The translations under genes and the position numbers were made by a program. Under the pieces are notes generated by a model. It saw only the letters and a list, made by a program, of their open reading frames with translations, searched no databases and was not told the DNA's origin. From Gammaproteobacteria bacterium (GTDB lineage Bacteria; Pseudomonadota; Gammaproteobacteria; SZUA-229), in assembly GCA_011321985.1 (NCBI GenBank), contig DROB01000463.1, positions 1 to 20,181 of the forward strand: a DNA stretch of 20,181 nt, written 5' to 3'. Positions 1 through 6,753 of the stretch are shown here, in pieces; within the stretch, counting starts at the first letter, position 1, and every line of letters starts with the position of its first letter.

Positions 1-1
1 G

Positions 2-190
2 CAAGAAGCGTGGTCCTTTCTAATGTCAACTGGTTATCAAGCTAATTCTAATGTTAAAGGAAATCTGTATGCTTGGGCTGTACAGTCGGGTAATGTTGGC
101 ACTGCAGTAGTACCAATACCCGCAGCGGTTTGGTTATTCGGTTCTGGTCTTATCGGTTTGATTGGATTAACTAGACGCAAGAAAGCATAA
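2..190 (+). CDS. PEP-CTERM-type sorted surface protein, C-terminal fragment
   Basis: Frame 2 is open from the window edge to TAA at 188-190, giving the last 62 residues of a protein whose start lies outside. The tail has the three parts of an exosortase sorting signal: a VPIPAAVWLF motif, a hydrophobic segment (FGSGLIGLIGL), and a basic end (TRRKKA). In this family the tail directs export and processing at the envelope, usually in exopolysaccharide-producing Gram-negative bacteria; the sorting enzyme is elsewhere in the genome. The part before the tail includes YAWAVQSGNVG, which resembles the WAVRxGDV stretch often seen just before such tails, but the main domain is not in view, so its function cannot be given. 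A terminator follows. Confidence 0.85.
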   Translation, partial: QEAWSFLMSTGYQANSNVKGNLYAWAVQSGNVGTAVVPIPAAVWLFGSGLIGLIGLTRRKKA

Positions 191-216
191 ATCTTAATCA
201 ATTCTGATTATCTAAT

Positions 217-239
217 GGCGGCTTTTTAGTCGCCTTTTT
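217..239 (+). terminator. Intrinsic terminator after the PEP-CTERM gene
   Basis: GGCGGC (217-222) pairs with GTCGCC (229-234) over six base pairs with one G-T wobble, around the loop TTTTTA, followed by five T (235-239). It lies 27 bases after the stop codon, so it should end the PEP-CTERM transcript. Confidence 0.8.
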
Positions 240-253
240 CATTTCTGCTGACC

Positions 254-276
254 GTCCGCTTATGGCATAAGCGGGC
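254..276. repeat. Ten-base-pair inverted repeat, possible second terminator
   Basis: CCGCTTAT (256-263) and ATAAGCGG (267-274) are perfectly complementary around a GGC loop; a T-G wobble and a G-C pair extend the stem to 254-276. There is only a short CTTT after it on the + strand and no T-run on the other strand. It lies between the end of the PEP-CTERM gene and the 3' end of hemW and could slow polymerase from both sides. The remaining bases to 376 show nothing else I recognise. Confidence 0.5.
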
Positions 277-376
277 CTTTGGTTAAAAGAGTATATTGCG
301 TGATACTGACAGTGTCTGTGTGACCAGGTCCCCGTTGCTACAATTCAGACTTTATCTTGAACCCTTGTTGCCTGAA

Positions 377-1540
377 TTAAAGTAAATCTTCTAATATCTC
401 ATTCAGAAATAAAAAACCTTTATCGGTGGTGCGTACGGATTCTCTGTCGATCGATAGTAAAGATGTGTCGATATCTCCTACGGCTGCTTTTAATGCATCG
501 TACGTCAGCCCGGTATGGTGTTTAAAGTATCGGATATCACTGCCTGATTTCAGGCGTAGTGCATTGAGTAGAAACTCGAACAGGATGTCCTTCTGGCCCA
601 GCACCTGTTCGCCTGAAACAGTATCTCCAGCCATCATTTTGTCTATGTACTGTCGTGGTTGACGATGTTTCCATCGACGGAGGATACGGGTCGAATCATC
701 GCTAGATCTTGTTGTCAGCTTTCCGTGTGCGCCAGCACCTATACCGATGTAGTCACCGAAGTGCCAGTAGTTCAGGTTATGCCTGCATTGCTGTCCTGCC
801 CTGGAATAAGCGGAGATCTCGTATTGATGATATTTGTTTTCTTCCAGGACACTCTGGCATTGCGTCTGCATCTCCCAGATCAGATCTGTATCAGGTAAGA
901 CTGGCGTGTGTTTGTGAAAATAGGTATTGGCTTCGATGGTCAGCTGGTAGTGCGAGATGTGAGCTACCTCAAATGTACAGGCCGTTTTTATATCATCGAT
1001 GGCCTGCTCGATAGTCTGCCGGGGAAGGCCGAACATCAGGTCGAGATTGATGTCGGTAAAACCGGCTTCTCTCGCAGTTTCGACCGCCGTCAGTGCCTGT
1101 TTATTATCATGGATGCGTCCCAGGATCTCCAGAAGCCTACGGTTAAAGCTCTGTATGCCGATAGACAGGCGGTTGACTCCGGCCTCTCTGAAAGCGGTAA
1201 ATTTTTCCTGCTCAAAGGTACCTGGATTGGCTTCCAGAGTGATCTCGATGTCGTCAAATTTAAACAGCGTCCGGGCGTGATCGATGATCTGATAGATAGC
1301 CTCGGCAGAAAATAAACTGGGGGTGCCGCCACCAAAAAAAATACTGCTCAACGTGCGCTGCTGGCAGTTTTTGTACTCGTTATCCAGGTCGGCCAGCAGG
1401 GCTGTTACATAACGTTGTTCATCAAAGGAAGCATTTTTTTCATGCGAGTTAAAGTCGCAATAAGGGCATTTTTTTACGCACCAGGGGATATGTACGTAAA
1501 GGCTTAATGGGATAGTGTTTTTCACTGGGATATCAGGCAA
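377..1540 (-). CDS. hemW: HemW, radical SAM heme chaperone (HemN-like)
   Basis: The 387-residue product starts with the HemW radical SAM signature C21-x3-C25-x2-C28-D-F; the residue two after the last Cys is F30, as in HemW, where HemN has a fourth Cys. FGGGTPSLF (about 69-77) is the SAM-contacting glycine motif, and HNLNYW...GDYIGIGAGAHG (about 255-275) is the family hallmark, followed by the C-terminal winged-helix domain. HemW binds heme and delivers it to membrane acceptors; older annotations call it oxygen-independent coproporphyrinogen oxidase. The start is uncertain. The longest frame begins with TTG (1540-1538), which lies in the T-run of a terminator-like hairpin and lacks a Shine-Dalgarno sequence. 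A GTG at 1525-1523 would fit E. coli HemW better, where the conserved LSLYVHIPWC begins close to the N terminus. Function is secure, start is not. Confidence 0.93.
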   Translation of the reverse strand: MPDIPVKNTIPLSLYVHIPWCVKKCPYCDFNSHEKNASFDEQRYVTALLADLDNEYKNCQQRTLSSIFFGGGTPSLFSAEAIYQIIDHARTLFKFDDIEITLEANPGTFEQEKFTAFREAGVNRLSIGIQSFNRRLLEILGRIHDNKQALTAVETAREAGFTDINLDLMFGLPRQTIEQAIDDIKTACTFEVAHISHYQLTIEANTYFHKHTPVLPDTDLIWEMQTQCQSVLEENKYHQYEISAYSRAGQQCRHNLNYWHFGDYIGIGAGAHGKLTTRSSDDSTRILRRWKHRQPRQYIDKMMAGDTVSGEQVLGQKDILFEFLLNALRLKSGSDIRYFKHHTGLTYDALKAAVGDIDTSLLSIDRESVRTTDKGFLFLNEILEDLL

Positions 1541-1576
1541 AAAAGAAGAGGCATAACTTTAACAGTTATACCTCTT
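1539..1576 (-). terminator. Terminator-like hairpin between the persulfide dioxygenase gene and hemW
   Basis: Bases 1546-1558 pair with 1564-1576 in a 13-bp stem with one C-A mismatch and a five-base loop. On the minus strand the stem is followed by C and then six T (1544-1539). This is a textbook intrinsic terminator for the upstream rhodanese/dioxygenase transcript, about 50 bases after its stop. The T-run touches the first possible hemW start. Confidence 0.75.
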
Positions 1577-1626
1577 ACAATGTAGCTTGAATAGGTCAGA
1601 TATTGCTTAGGTACCTGACTGAGGGT

Positions 1627-2319
1627 TTATGCTGTTTTCAAACCACACTGTTGGTTTCCCGGCACCGCGATATCGATGCGTGCCGGAGGTTCAAGATCCA
1701 GGGAATCCATGATGGCAACGAACTCTTCTTCGGATCGGTTGTTTCCGAGCCTTGGATTAAAGGTTTTTTCCCGAGCGATAGTGCTCGAGGTAAAGCCTGA
1801 ATAGTCATGACCCGGATAGACGATGGTCTCGTCACCCAGGGTAAATAATTTTTGGGTTATCGAATGATACAGTGCTCTGGCATCACCCGATTGAAAATCG
1901 GTACGACCACAGCCATTGATCAATAGTGCATCGCCGGTAAAGACAGCACCTTCGATACGGTAGCTGATATCGGTATTGGTGTGTCCGGGTGTGTAGATAA
2001 CATCGATTATCTCATTGCCGAGATTCAATGTATCACCATCCGACAATAAGAGGTCTGCACACTTTGATTCACTGTTTTTATGAACCGCAGCCGAACTGTT
2101 AAATTCATCTCTTAATAGGCCGGAGCCCGTTACGTGGTCTGCATGGATATGCGTCTCCAGTGTATACTTTAGTGCCAGACCAAGTTGTTTGATAAATTTT
2201 TTGTCGCGCTCGACCTGTTCTTTAACCGAGTCGATCAACGCGGCCTGTTTTGTTTCTTCGTCCCATAACAGATAGCTGTATGTGCTCGTTGTGGGATCAA
2301 ATAGTTGTTCGATTCTCAT
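1627..2319 (-). CDS. ETHE1-like persulfide dioxygenase (metallo-beta-lactamase fold)
   Basis: The 230-residue protein has the metallo-beta-lactamase motif THIHADH (H57, H59, D61, H62), H113 in TPGHT, D130 in FTGD and H171 in YPGHD. The iron ligands of ETHE1-type enzymes correspond to H57, H113 and D130. GCGRTDFQ (136-143) is characteristic of the sulfur dioxygenase subgroup rather than glyoxalase II. The expected reaction is oxidation of glutathione persulfide to sulfite with O2, in the cytoplasm. I chose ATG 2319 because GGGAG lies ten bases upstream and MRIEQLFDP matches the family N terminus; a longer frame to 2376 would run into the rhodanese gene. It is co-transcribed with the rhodanese upstream (25-bp gap), which can supply or take persulfide sulfur. 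Confidence 0.92.
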   Translation of the reverse strand: MRIEQLFDPTTSTYSYLLWDEETKQAALIDSVKEQVERDKKFIKQLGLALKYTLETHIHADHVTGSGLLRDEFNSSAAVHKNSESKCADLLLSDGDTLNLGNEIIDVIYTPGHTNTDISYRIEGAVFTGDALLINGCGRTDFQSGDARALYHSITQKLFTLGDETIVYPGHDYSGFTSSTIAREKTFNPRLGNNRSEEEFVAIMDSLDLEPPARIDIAVPGNQQCGLKTA

Positions 2320-2344
2320 CGGGTTGCTCCCGTAAATAATGTGA

Positions 2345-2635
2345 TTAGTGACAATGTTGATAATGCTCAATGCCACCTATATTGGTGACATTGTTAAATC
2401 CCAGGCCAGCCAGTATCTTCTCCGCCATTACGGCACGAGCACCTGCCTGACAGTAGACCAGTACCGGGGTTGCTCTATCCAGACGTTCATGTGCGAGCAC
2501 GGGTAAAACCGAGAGCGGAATATTTTTTGCATCAGGCAAAGCGCCGCGGTTAAACTCATCTGCGTTGCGAACATCGAGCAGGGTTGCACCACTCTGCATG
2601 GTCTGGCGAATATCGTCACACGTTAAGTTTGTCAT
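2345..2635 (-). CDS. Single-domain rhodanese sulfurtransferase
   Basis: The 96-residue protein is one rhodanese domain: LLDVRNADEFNRGAL (about 19-33) is the CH2A-type motif and CQAGAR (62-67) is the active-site loop, with C62 as the catalytic Cys that carries the persulfide. The six-residue loop suits sulfur substrates rather than phosphate, for which a seven-residue loop is typical. No signal peptide is visible, so it should be cytoplasmic. AAAGGT lies eight bases before the ATG. It sits between a small membrane-peptide gene and the persulfide dioxygenase gene on the same strand, so a sulfane-sulfur transfer role (for example thiosulfate or polysulfide to glutathione) is a good inference; the exact donor cannot be read from the sequence. 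PspE and GlpE are relatives of similar size. Confidence 0.9.
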   Translation of the reverse strand: MTNLTCDDIRQTMQSGATLLDVRNADEFNRGALPDAKNIPLSVLPVLAHERLDRATPVLVYCQAGARAVMAEKILAGLGFNNVTNIGGIEHYQHCH

Positions 2636-2654
2636 AGTTTTTACCTTTTAATGA

Positions 2655-2750
2655 TTAAGACTTTTTATTTGAGATGGTTAGTCGAATAATGGCATAAGTC
2701 AGTATCAATGCGATGGCTATAATCGAATATGTAAGAGCATCAAAAATCAT
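2655..2750 (-). CDS. Small membrane peptide, 31 residues, first gene of the persulfide operon
   Basis: An ATG at 2750-2748 opens a 31-codon frame ending at TAA (2657-2655). The start is preceded by AGGGGAACAGTC, with a strong AGGGG Shine-Dalgarno sequence at good distance. The product starts MIFDALTYS, continues as an uninterrupted hydrophobic stretch of about 17 residues (IIAIALILTYAII), and ends RLTISNKKS. This is a single transmembrane helix with a basic tail, which by the positive-inside rule would leave the C terminus in the cytoplasm. It lies 19 bases upstream of the rhodanese gene and downstream of the only promoter-like sequence, so it should be translated from the same mRNA. I do not recognise the family. 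It could be a membrane anchor or partner for the sulfur enzymes, or a leader peptide. Ribosome site, composition and position support a real gene; there is no homology evidence. Confidence 0.65.
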   Translation of the reverse strand: MIFDALTYSIIAIALILTYAIIRLTISNKKS

Positions 2751-2779
2751 GACTGTTCCCCTTTTCTATTAATGTTATG

Positions 2780-2797
2780 TATTAGTATAGTCTAATA
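2780..2797 (-). promoter_or_regulatory. Candidate promoter with overlapping palindromic operator, persulfide operon
   Basis: TATTAG (2780-2785) and CTAATA (2792-2797) form an inverted repeat with a six-base centre. On the minus strand a -10-like TATACT (2789-2784) lies inside it, about 35 bases before the small-peptide ATG; no good -35 is visible. Such a palindrome over a -10 fits a repressor. BigR/SqrR-type ArsR repressors control similar persulfide operons, but no regulator gene is in view and the match is not specific. Confidence 0.45.
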
Positions 2798-2853
2798 TAA
2801 TAAAGTTCAGGTAAAATAACCAATGATTTATATCAATAATCGCCCTTTTATTG

Positions 2854-2876
2854 AAAAAAGCCCGCCAAAGCGGGCT
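2854..2876 (-). terminator. Intrinsic terminator after the peroxiredoxin gene
   Basis: GCCCGC (2860-2865) and GCGGGC (2870-2875) form a perfect stem around CAAA, followed on the minus strand by six T (2859-2854). It is about 45 bases after the peroxiredoxin stop and separates that gene from the sulfur operon. Confidence 0.88.
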
Positions 2877-2920
2877 GTTACGGGCTAAATTATTTCTTTC
2901 CTTATTTTAAAATCAATAAC

Positions 2921-3574
2921 TTAGGAAAGGGTTTTCTTGCAGAAATACCAGTCTGTGCATTCATAGCCTTCATTCATACGTGCTTCAGCTGCTTCAGCCG
3001 TGGCTGGCGGTGGCACGATGACCTTATCTCCGGGTTGCCAGCCTTCAGGTGTGGCAACCTTTTCCCGGTCAGAGGTCTGTAGCGCGGTGACCAGACGAAC
3101 AAACTCGTCGATCGAGCGACCATTGGTCATCGGATAATAAACCATGGCTCTTAATATGCCTTTGTCATCGATGATGAAGGTGGCGCGTACCGCCGAAGTA
3201 TCTGCCGCACCAGGATGGATCATGCCGTAGGACCGGGCTACTTTCATATCCAGATCCGCGATGATGGGGAAAGGGATATCGATGCCGAATTTCTCTTTGA
3301 TATTTCTCACCCAGGCAAGATGTGAATAATGGCTGTCGATAGAGAGGCCCAGAAGTTCGGTATTGACCGCCTGAAATTCATCATGGCGTTTGGCAAATGC
3401 CATGAATTCTGTGGTGCACACGGGGGTGAAATCTGCCGGGTGCGAGAATAAGACCAGCCATTTACCTTTGTAGTCGGCCAGTGTTTTATTGCCATGTGTG
3501 GTGATTGCGTTAAAGTCGGGGGCGGCTTCGTTCAAACGTGGCATGTTGTAGCTTGTGTCGGTGGAGTCTTGCAT
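2921..3574 (-). CDS. Peroxiredoxin, Prx6 / archaeal thioredoxin-peroxidase type
   Basis: The 217-residue protein has the thioredoxin-fold peroxiredoxin motif PADFTPVCTTEF with peroxidatic C53, and a C-terminal AhpC/TSA extension ending ECTDWYFCKKTLS with C206 and C212. Length and the CxDWYFC end match the Prx6 family, including the archaeal enzyme in which the corresponding C-terminal Cys pair takes part in resolving the disulfide. It reduces H2O2 and alkyl peroxides in the cytoplasm; the reductant is not known from sequence. The start is ATG 3574 with GAGGA eight bases before it. It follows oxyR on the same strand by 122 bp and has its own promoter with an OxyR-like box, so peroxide induction is likely. 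It is not the AhpC/Prx1 class. Confidence 0.93.
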   Translation of the reverse strand: MQDSTDTSYNMPRLNEAAPDFNAITTHGNKTLADYKGKWLVLFSHPADFTPVCTTEFMAFAKRHDEFQAVNTELLGLSIDSHYSHLAWVRNIKEKFGIDIPFPIIADLDMKVARSYGMIHPGAADTSAVRATFIIDDKGILRAMVYYPMTNGRSIDEFVRLVTALQTSDREKVATPEGWQPGDKVIVPPPATAEAAEARMNEGYECTDWYFCKKTLS

Positions 3575-3631
3575 TATTAATTCCTCATTAAGTTGCTCTG
3601 GTTAAAGCGTTGGTTTTACGCCATGGAGTTA

Positions 3632-3660
3632 ATAATACGGCCCAGCGATTAATTAATCTA
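3632..3660 (-). promoter_or_regulatory. Candidate sigma-70 promoter of the peroxiredoxin gene
   Basis: On the minus strand TATTAT (3637-3632) is a five-of-six -10 match, preceded at 17 bases by a weak -35, TAGATT (3660-3655). Transcription would start near 3625, about 50 bases before the ATG. The weak -35 directly abuts the OxyR-like box at 3661, as expected for an activator-dependent promoter. Confidence 0.6.
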
Positions 3661-3697
3661 ATTGATTGATTTAATTGTTTTAATAGTTAAAACCTAT
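3661..3697 (-). promoter_or_regulatory. OxyR-like binding box upstream of the peroxiredoxin gene
   Basis: Read on the minus strand, 3697 to 3661 is ATAG-N7-CTAT-N7-ATTA-N7-CAAT. The OxyR consensus is ATAG-N7-CTAT-N7-ATAG-N7-CTAT: the upstream half is perfect, the downstream half matches 2/4 and 3/4. Spacing is exact throughout. The box overlaps the first base of the oxyR stop codon and ends directly at the candidate -35 of the peroxiredoxin promoter. Confidence 0.65.
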
Positions 3698-4614
3698 CAA
3701 GTCATATGTACACAGCTAAAAGCGCATTGTTTGATGGCGTTGCGGATGGCATCGATGACTTCAGGTCGAGTGAAGGAGCTGCGCCATGCGATGGCGACCG
3801 TGCGCTGGGGTGCGTGTGTAGCGAATCGTCGTATCTTGAGTAGTCGCTGTGAGTATCTGTCGGCACCGGCGGCTGTGCAGGGCAGCATGGTGATGCCCAT
3901 GCCCGATGCAACCATATGCCTTAATGTCTCCAGGGAGCTGCCTTGCAGTATCGATTGCGTGTTGATGTTATTCGTGTTCGCGCATGACGGGCAGGCATCG
4001 ATGACCTGATCTCTGAAGCAGTGCCCGTGTCCGAGCAGGATCATTTCATCGCTCTGCATATCTGCCAGCTGTAGCTCCTGTTTCATATTTAACGGGTGCG
4101 AAGCGGGTAGCAGTGCGACAAAAGGTTCATCGTATATCGATGATGTCAGTAAGCCGTGTCCGGCAAAAGGCAGTGCGATAATAATGATATCGAGTTCACC
4201 ATTTTGCAGTTTTTCTTTTAACACGTGGGTGAAATTTTCTTCTATCACCAGTGGCATGTCAGGGGCCAGTTCTTTTAGTTGCGGGATAAGTTCGGGATAC
4301 AGATAAGGGCCGATAGTGTAGATGGCACCAACACGTAATGTGCCATGGAGCTGATCTTTACCCTGGCTCGCAATCTGTTTTATCTGCTCGACTTCTTCCA
4401 GTGCACGTTTTGCCTGTATGATGATCTTCTCACCGATATCGGTAATGCGGACCTCATGGTTCGCGCGTTCGAACAGGCTGATATCGAGTTCTCCTTCCAG
4501 TTTTTTTATCGCGACACTGAGGGTAGGCTGGCTGACGAAACAGGCTGCAGCCGCCCGACCAAAATGCTTGTGCTGGGCGACGGCGATAATGTAGCGTAAT
4601 TCGGTTAGGGTCAT
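3697..4614 (-). CDS. oxyR: OxyR, peroxide-sensing LysR-type regulator
   Basis: The 305-residue protein has an N-terminal LysR winged helix (MTLTELRYIIAVAQHKHFGR..., helix-turn-helix about 17-37) and a periplasmic-binding-like effector domain. The redox pair is C199 and C208 in GHCFRDQVIDAC, with the same numbering and nine-residue spacing as E. coli OxyR. Oxidation to a C199-C208 disulfide converts it to an activator of peroxide defence genes; C199 of E. coli OxyR is also reported to respond to sulfane sulfur, of interest beside a persulfide operon. The ATG overlaps the TGA of the permease gene (ATGA), so the two are translationally coupled. Its own binding box and the peroxiredoxin promoter lie immediately after its stop. 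Confidence 0.96.
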   Translation of the reverse strand: MTLTELRYIIAVAQHKHFGRAAAACFVSQPTLSVAIKKLEGELDISLFERANHEVRITDIGEKIIIQAKRALEEVEQIKQIASQGKDQLHGTLRVGAIYTIGPYLYPELIPQLKELAPDMPLVIEENFTHVLKEKLQNGELDIIIIALPFAGHGLLTSSIYDEPFVALLPASHPLNMKQELQLADMQSDEMILLGHGHCFRDQVIDACPSCANTNNINTQSILQGSSLETLRHMVASGMGITMLPCTAAGADRYSQRLLKIRRFATHAPQRTVAIAWRSSFTRPEVIDAIRNAIKQCAFSCVHMT

Positions 4615-5879
4615 GGTTGACTGGCGATCAATCGTTTATGCAGCCAGATAATGAGCAAAATCCCGGGGATGGCGATAAGCGTACAGAGCAGGAAAAAGCC
4701 TGACCAGCCGACGGCATCGACCATATATCCTGTCGGTGCGGCGGCGAAGACACGGGGCATGCCCATAAAGCTGGTAAGTAGCGCGAACTGGGTGGCGGTG
4801 AACCGTTTGTCTGTCAGGCTGGCGATAAAACCGATGTAGGCGGCAGTGCCCAGGCCTGCGCTCAGGTTCTCAAAGGCGATGACCAGGGTGAGCAGTGGCA
4901 GGTCATATCCGGTGTCGGCCAGCCAGATAAACCCTGCTGTTGATACCGACTGTAAAATACCGAACCAGAGTAAGCTCCGATAGATGCCGTGACGCATTAC
5001 GAGCATACCGCCCACAAAGGTGCCGACAAGGGTGATCGGGAAGCCAAAAACTTTCACGATACCGGCGATCTCTGTTTTGGTGAAGCCCAGATCCAGGTAT
5101 AACGGTGTGGTCATCTGCCCGGCCATGGTGTCGCCAACCTTGTATAAAAAAATAAAGATCAGGATGATGATGGCGTAGTCACGGGTAAAATATTCTTTAA
5201 AAGGTTTGATCACCGCTTCTTGCAGTGTTTCAGGCTTGCCGTGTTCGCTATCCGGTTCCGGTGCCAGTAAAGTCGCGACCAGACCGGCGCTCATGGATGC
5301 TGCCATGATCAGATATACCCAGTGAAATGCCATGTGGTCAGCTAAAAATAAACCGCCACCAGTTGCCAGCAACATACCTGTACGATAACCGCCGACATAC
5401 AGCGATGCACCCATTCCCTGTTCGTCATCTTCCAGTGACTCCCGGCGGTAAGCGTCGATGACGATGTCCTGGCTGGCAGAAAAAAAGCTGAGTAGCAGCG
5501 CGGCGAGTGCGGTCATCAATAACATCTGTGATGGGCTGGAAAAACCGAGCAAGGCGATCGAGGCAGTTAGGCAGAGCTGCCAGATAAATAACCAGCCACG
5601 CCGACGACCCAGTAATGTCGGTGAATAACGATCCATCAACGGGGCCCAGACAAATTTAAGTGTGTAGGGCAGGCCGACCAGTGCGAACAGGCCGATGGTC
5701 CCCAGGTCGACACCGACATCGAACATCCATGCCTGTAGCAGAGAGCCCGTGAGCAGCAGGGGGAGACCACCAGAGAACCCCATGACGAAAGCGATCAACA
5801 TGCGTCCGGTAAAGAGTGACTGAAATACCTGTAACCAGGAAGATTTATGCTGTTCGAGTTGAGGGTGTGCGTGTTTCAA
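4611..5879 (-). CDS. ampG: AmpG-like muropeptide permease, MFS family
   Basis: The 422-residue membrane protein aligns by eye with E. coli AmpG: FSGGLPLLLTGSLLQAWM, IGLFALVGLPYTLKFVWAPLMDRY, LGRRRGWL and FFSASQDIVIDAYRRE correspond to the same positions. About 12 hydrophobic segments follow one another; E. coli AmpG (491 residues) has an extra C-terminal pair that is absent here, as in many relatives. AmpG imports anhydromuropeptides from the periplasm for cell-wall recycling and beta-lactamase induction; the substrate here is inferred. The frame begins with TTG at 5879-5877, 15 bases after the xthA stop, with only a weak GAG before it; the next in-frame ATG (residue 27) would cut into the first membrane segment, so TTG is preferred. 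It is coupled to oxyR by an ATGA overlap. Confidence 0.85.
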   Translation of the reverse strand: MKHAHPQLEQHKSSWLQVFQSLFTGRMLIAFVMGFSGGLPLLLTGSLLQAWMFDVGVDLGTIGLFALVGLPYTLKFVWAPLMDRYSPTLLGRRRGWLFIWQLCLTASIALLGFSSPSQMLLMTALAALLLSFFSASQDIVIDAYRRESLEDDEQGMGASLYVGGYRTGMLLATGGGLFLADHMAFHWVYLIMAASMSAGLVATLLAPEPDSEHGKPETLQEAVIKPFKEYFTRDYAIIILIFIFLYKVGDTMAGQMTTPLYLDLGFTKTEIAGIVKVFGFPITLVGTFVGGMLVMRHGIYRSLLWFGILQSVSTAGFIWLADTGYDLPLLTLVIAFENLSAGLGTAAYIGFIASLTDKRFTATQFALLTSFMGMPRVFAAAPTGYMVDAVGWSGFFLLCTLIAIPGILLIIWLHKRLIASQP

Positions 5880-5894
5880 GTGTGTCTGGCTCGA

Positions 5895-6671
5895 TCAGCT
5901 CAGCGTGTAATCGTAATCGATGATCAGAGGTGAGTGATCAGAGAAGCGTTCATCCTTATATATATCAGCTGCTTTAACGTACGGTTTTAACTTTGGTGTA
6001 ATGATCTGGTAATCGATACGCCAGCCGGTATTATTCGCCCAGGCCTGTCCTCGATTAGACCACCAGGTGTACTGATCGGGTAATTGATTGACCACGCGGA
6101 ATGCATCGACATAACCGATCTCATCGAACAAGTTATCCATCCAGGCACGTTCTTCCGGTAGGAAGCCGGAGTTTTTCTGATTGCCCTTCCAGTTTTTGAT
6201 GTCGATTTTTTTGTGCGCGATATTCCAGTCACCACAGATAATAAACTCACGACGTTTGCGCAGCAGGCTCTGCAGGTAACCCTGAAAACGCTCCATAAAA
6301 TCAAACTTGACCTGCTGTCGTTCTTCACTGGCAGAACCGGAATGCATGTACAGTGAGATCACGCTGAGTTTTTCAAATTGAAATTCGATGAACCGGCCTT
6401 CGATATCGATATCGTGCCAACCGATGCCTTTGTTCACTTTTCTGGGTTTTACCTTGCTGTAGATAGCGACACCGCTATAGCCTTTTTTCTCGGCATCATG
6501 GTATTCGCAATAGTAGCCTCTGGGGGAAAATATCTCATCACCAAGCTGGTGGAACTGTGCTTTGGTCTCCTGGATACAGACCACATCCGGGTCCATTTTT
6601 TTCAGCCAGTCAAAAAACCCTTTCTTCGCGGCAGCGCGGATACCGTTGGTATTTGCAGATATGATACGCAT
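5895..6671 (-). CDS. xthA: Exodeoxyribonuclease III
   Basis: The 258-residue protein is an EEP-fold nuclease with the exonuclease III residue set: N7, E35 in CIQETK, Y108, D148 and N150 in GDWNIAH, D220 in GWRIDY, and D245-H246 in SDHSPL. The enzyme cleaves DNA 5' of abasic sites, removes 3' blocking groups and degrades one strand of duplex DNA 3' to 5'. The length is near the family norm. ATG 6671 is preceded by AAGAAG. It is the first gene of the minus-strand run xthA-ampG-oxyR, so it may be co-expressed with peroxide-response genes, which suits repair of oxidised DNA ends. It is divergent from pyrE across 82 bp; I see no convincing promoter for either gene there apart from weak AT-rich -10 candidates. 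Confidence 0.94.
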   Translation of the reverse strand: MRIISANTNGIRAAAKKGFFDWLKKMDPDVVCIQETKAQFHQLGDEIFSPRGYYCEYHDAEKKGYSGVAIYSKVKPRKVNKGIGWHDIDIEGRFIEFQFEKLSVISLYMHSGSASEERQQVKFDFMERFQGYLQSLLRKRREFIICGDWNIAHKKIDIKNWKGNQKNSGFLPEERAWMDNLFDEIGYVDAFRVVNQLPDQYTWWSNRGQAWANNTGWRIDYQIITPKLKPYVKAADIYKDERFSDHSPLIIDYDYTLS

Positions 6672-6753
6672 ACATTTTCTTCTTATAATGAGGCTGCCTA
6701 TGATACCTTAAAATCACGTATACTTCGCATGAACAAATCGAGTTGTACCGAGT

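Noticed and set aside
908..1315. 135-codon frame on + inside hemW
   Set aside because: It is the antisense shadow of the conserved hemW coding sequence.
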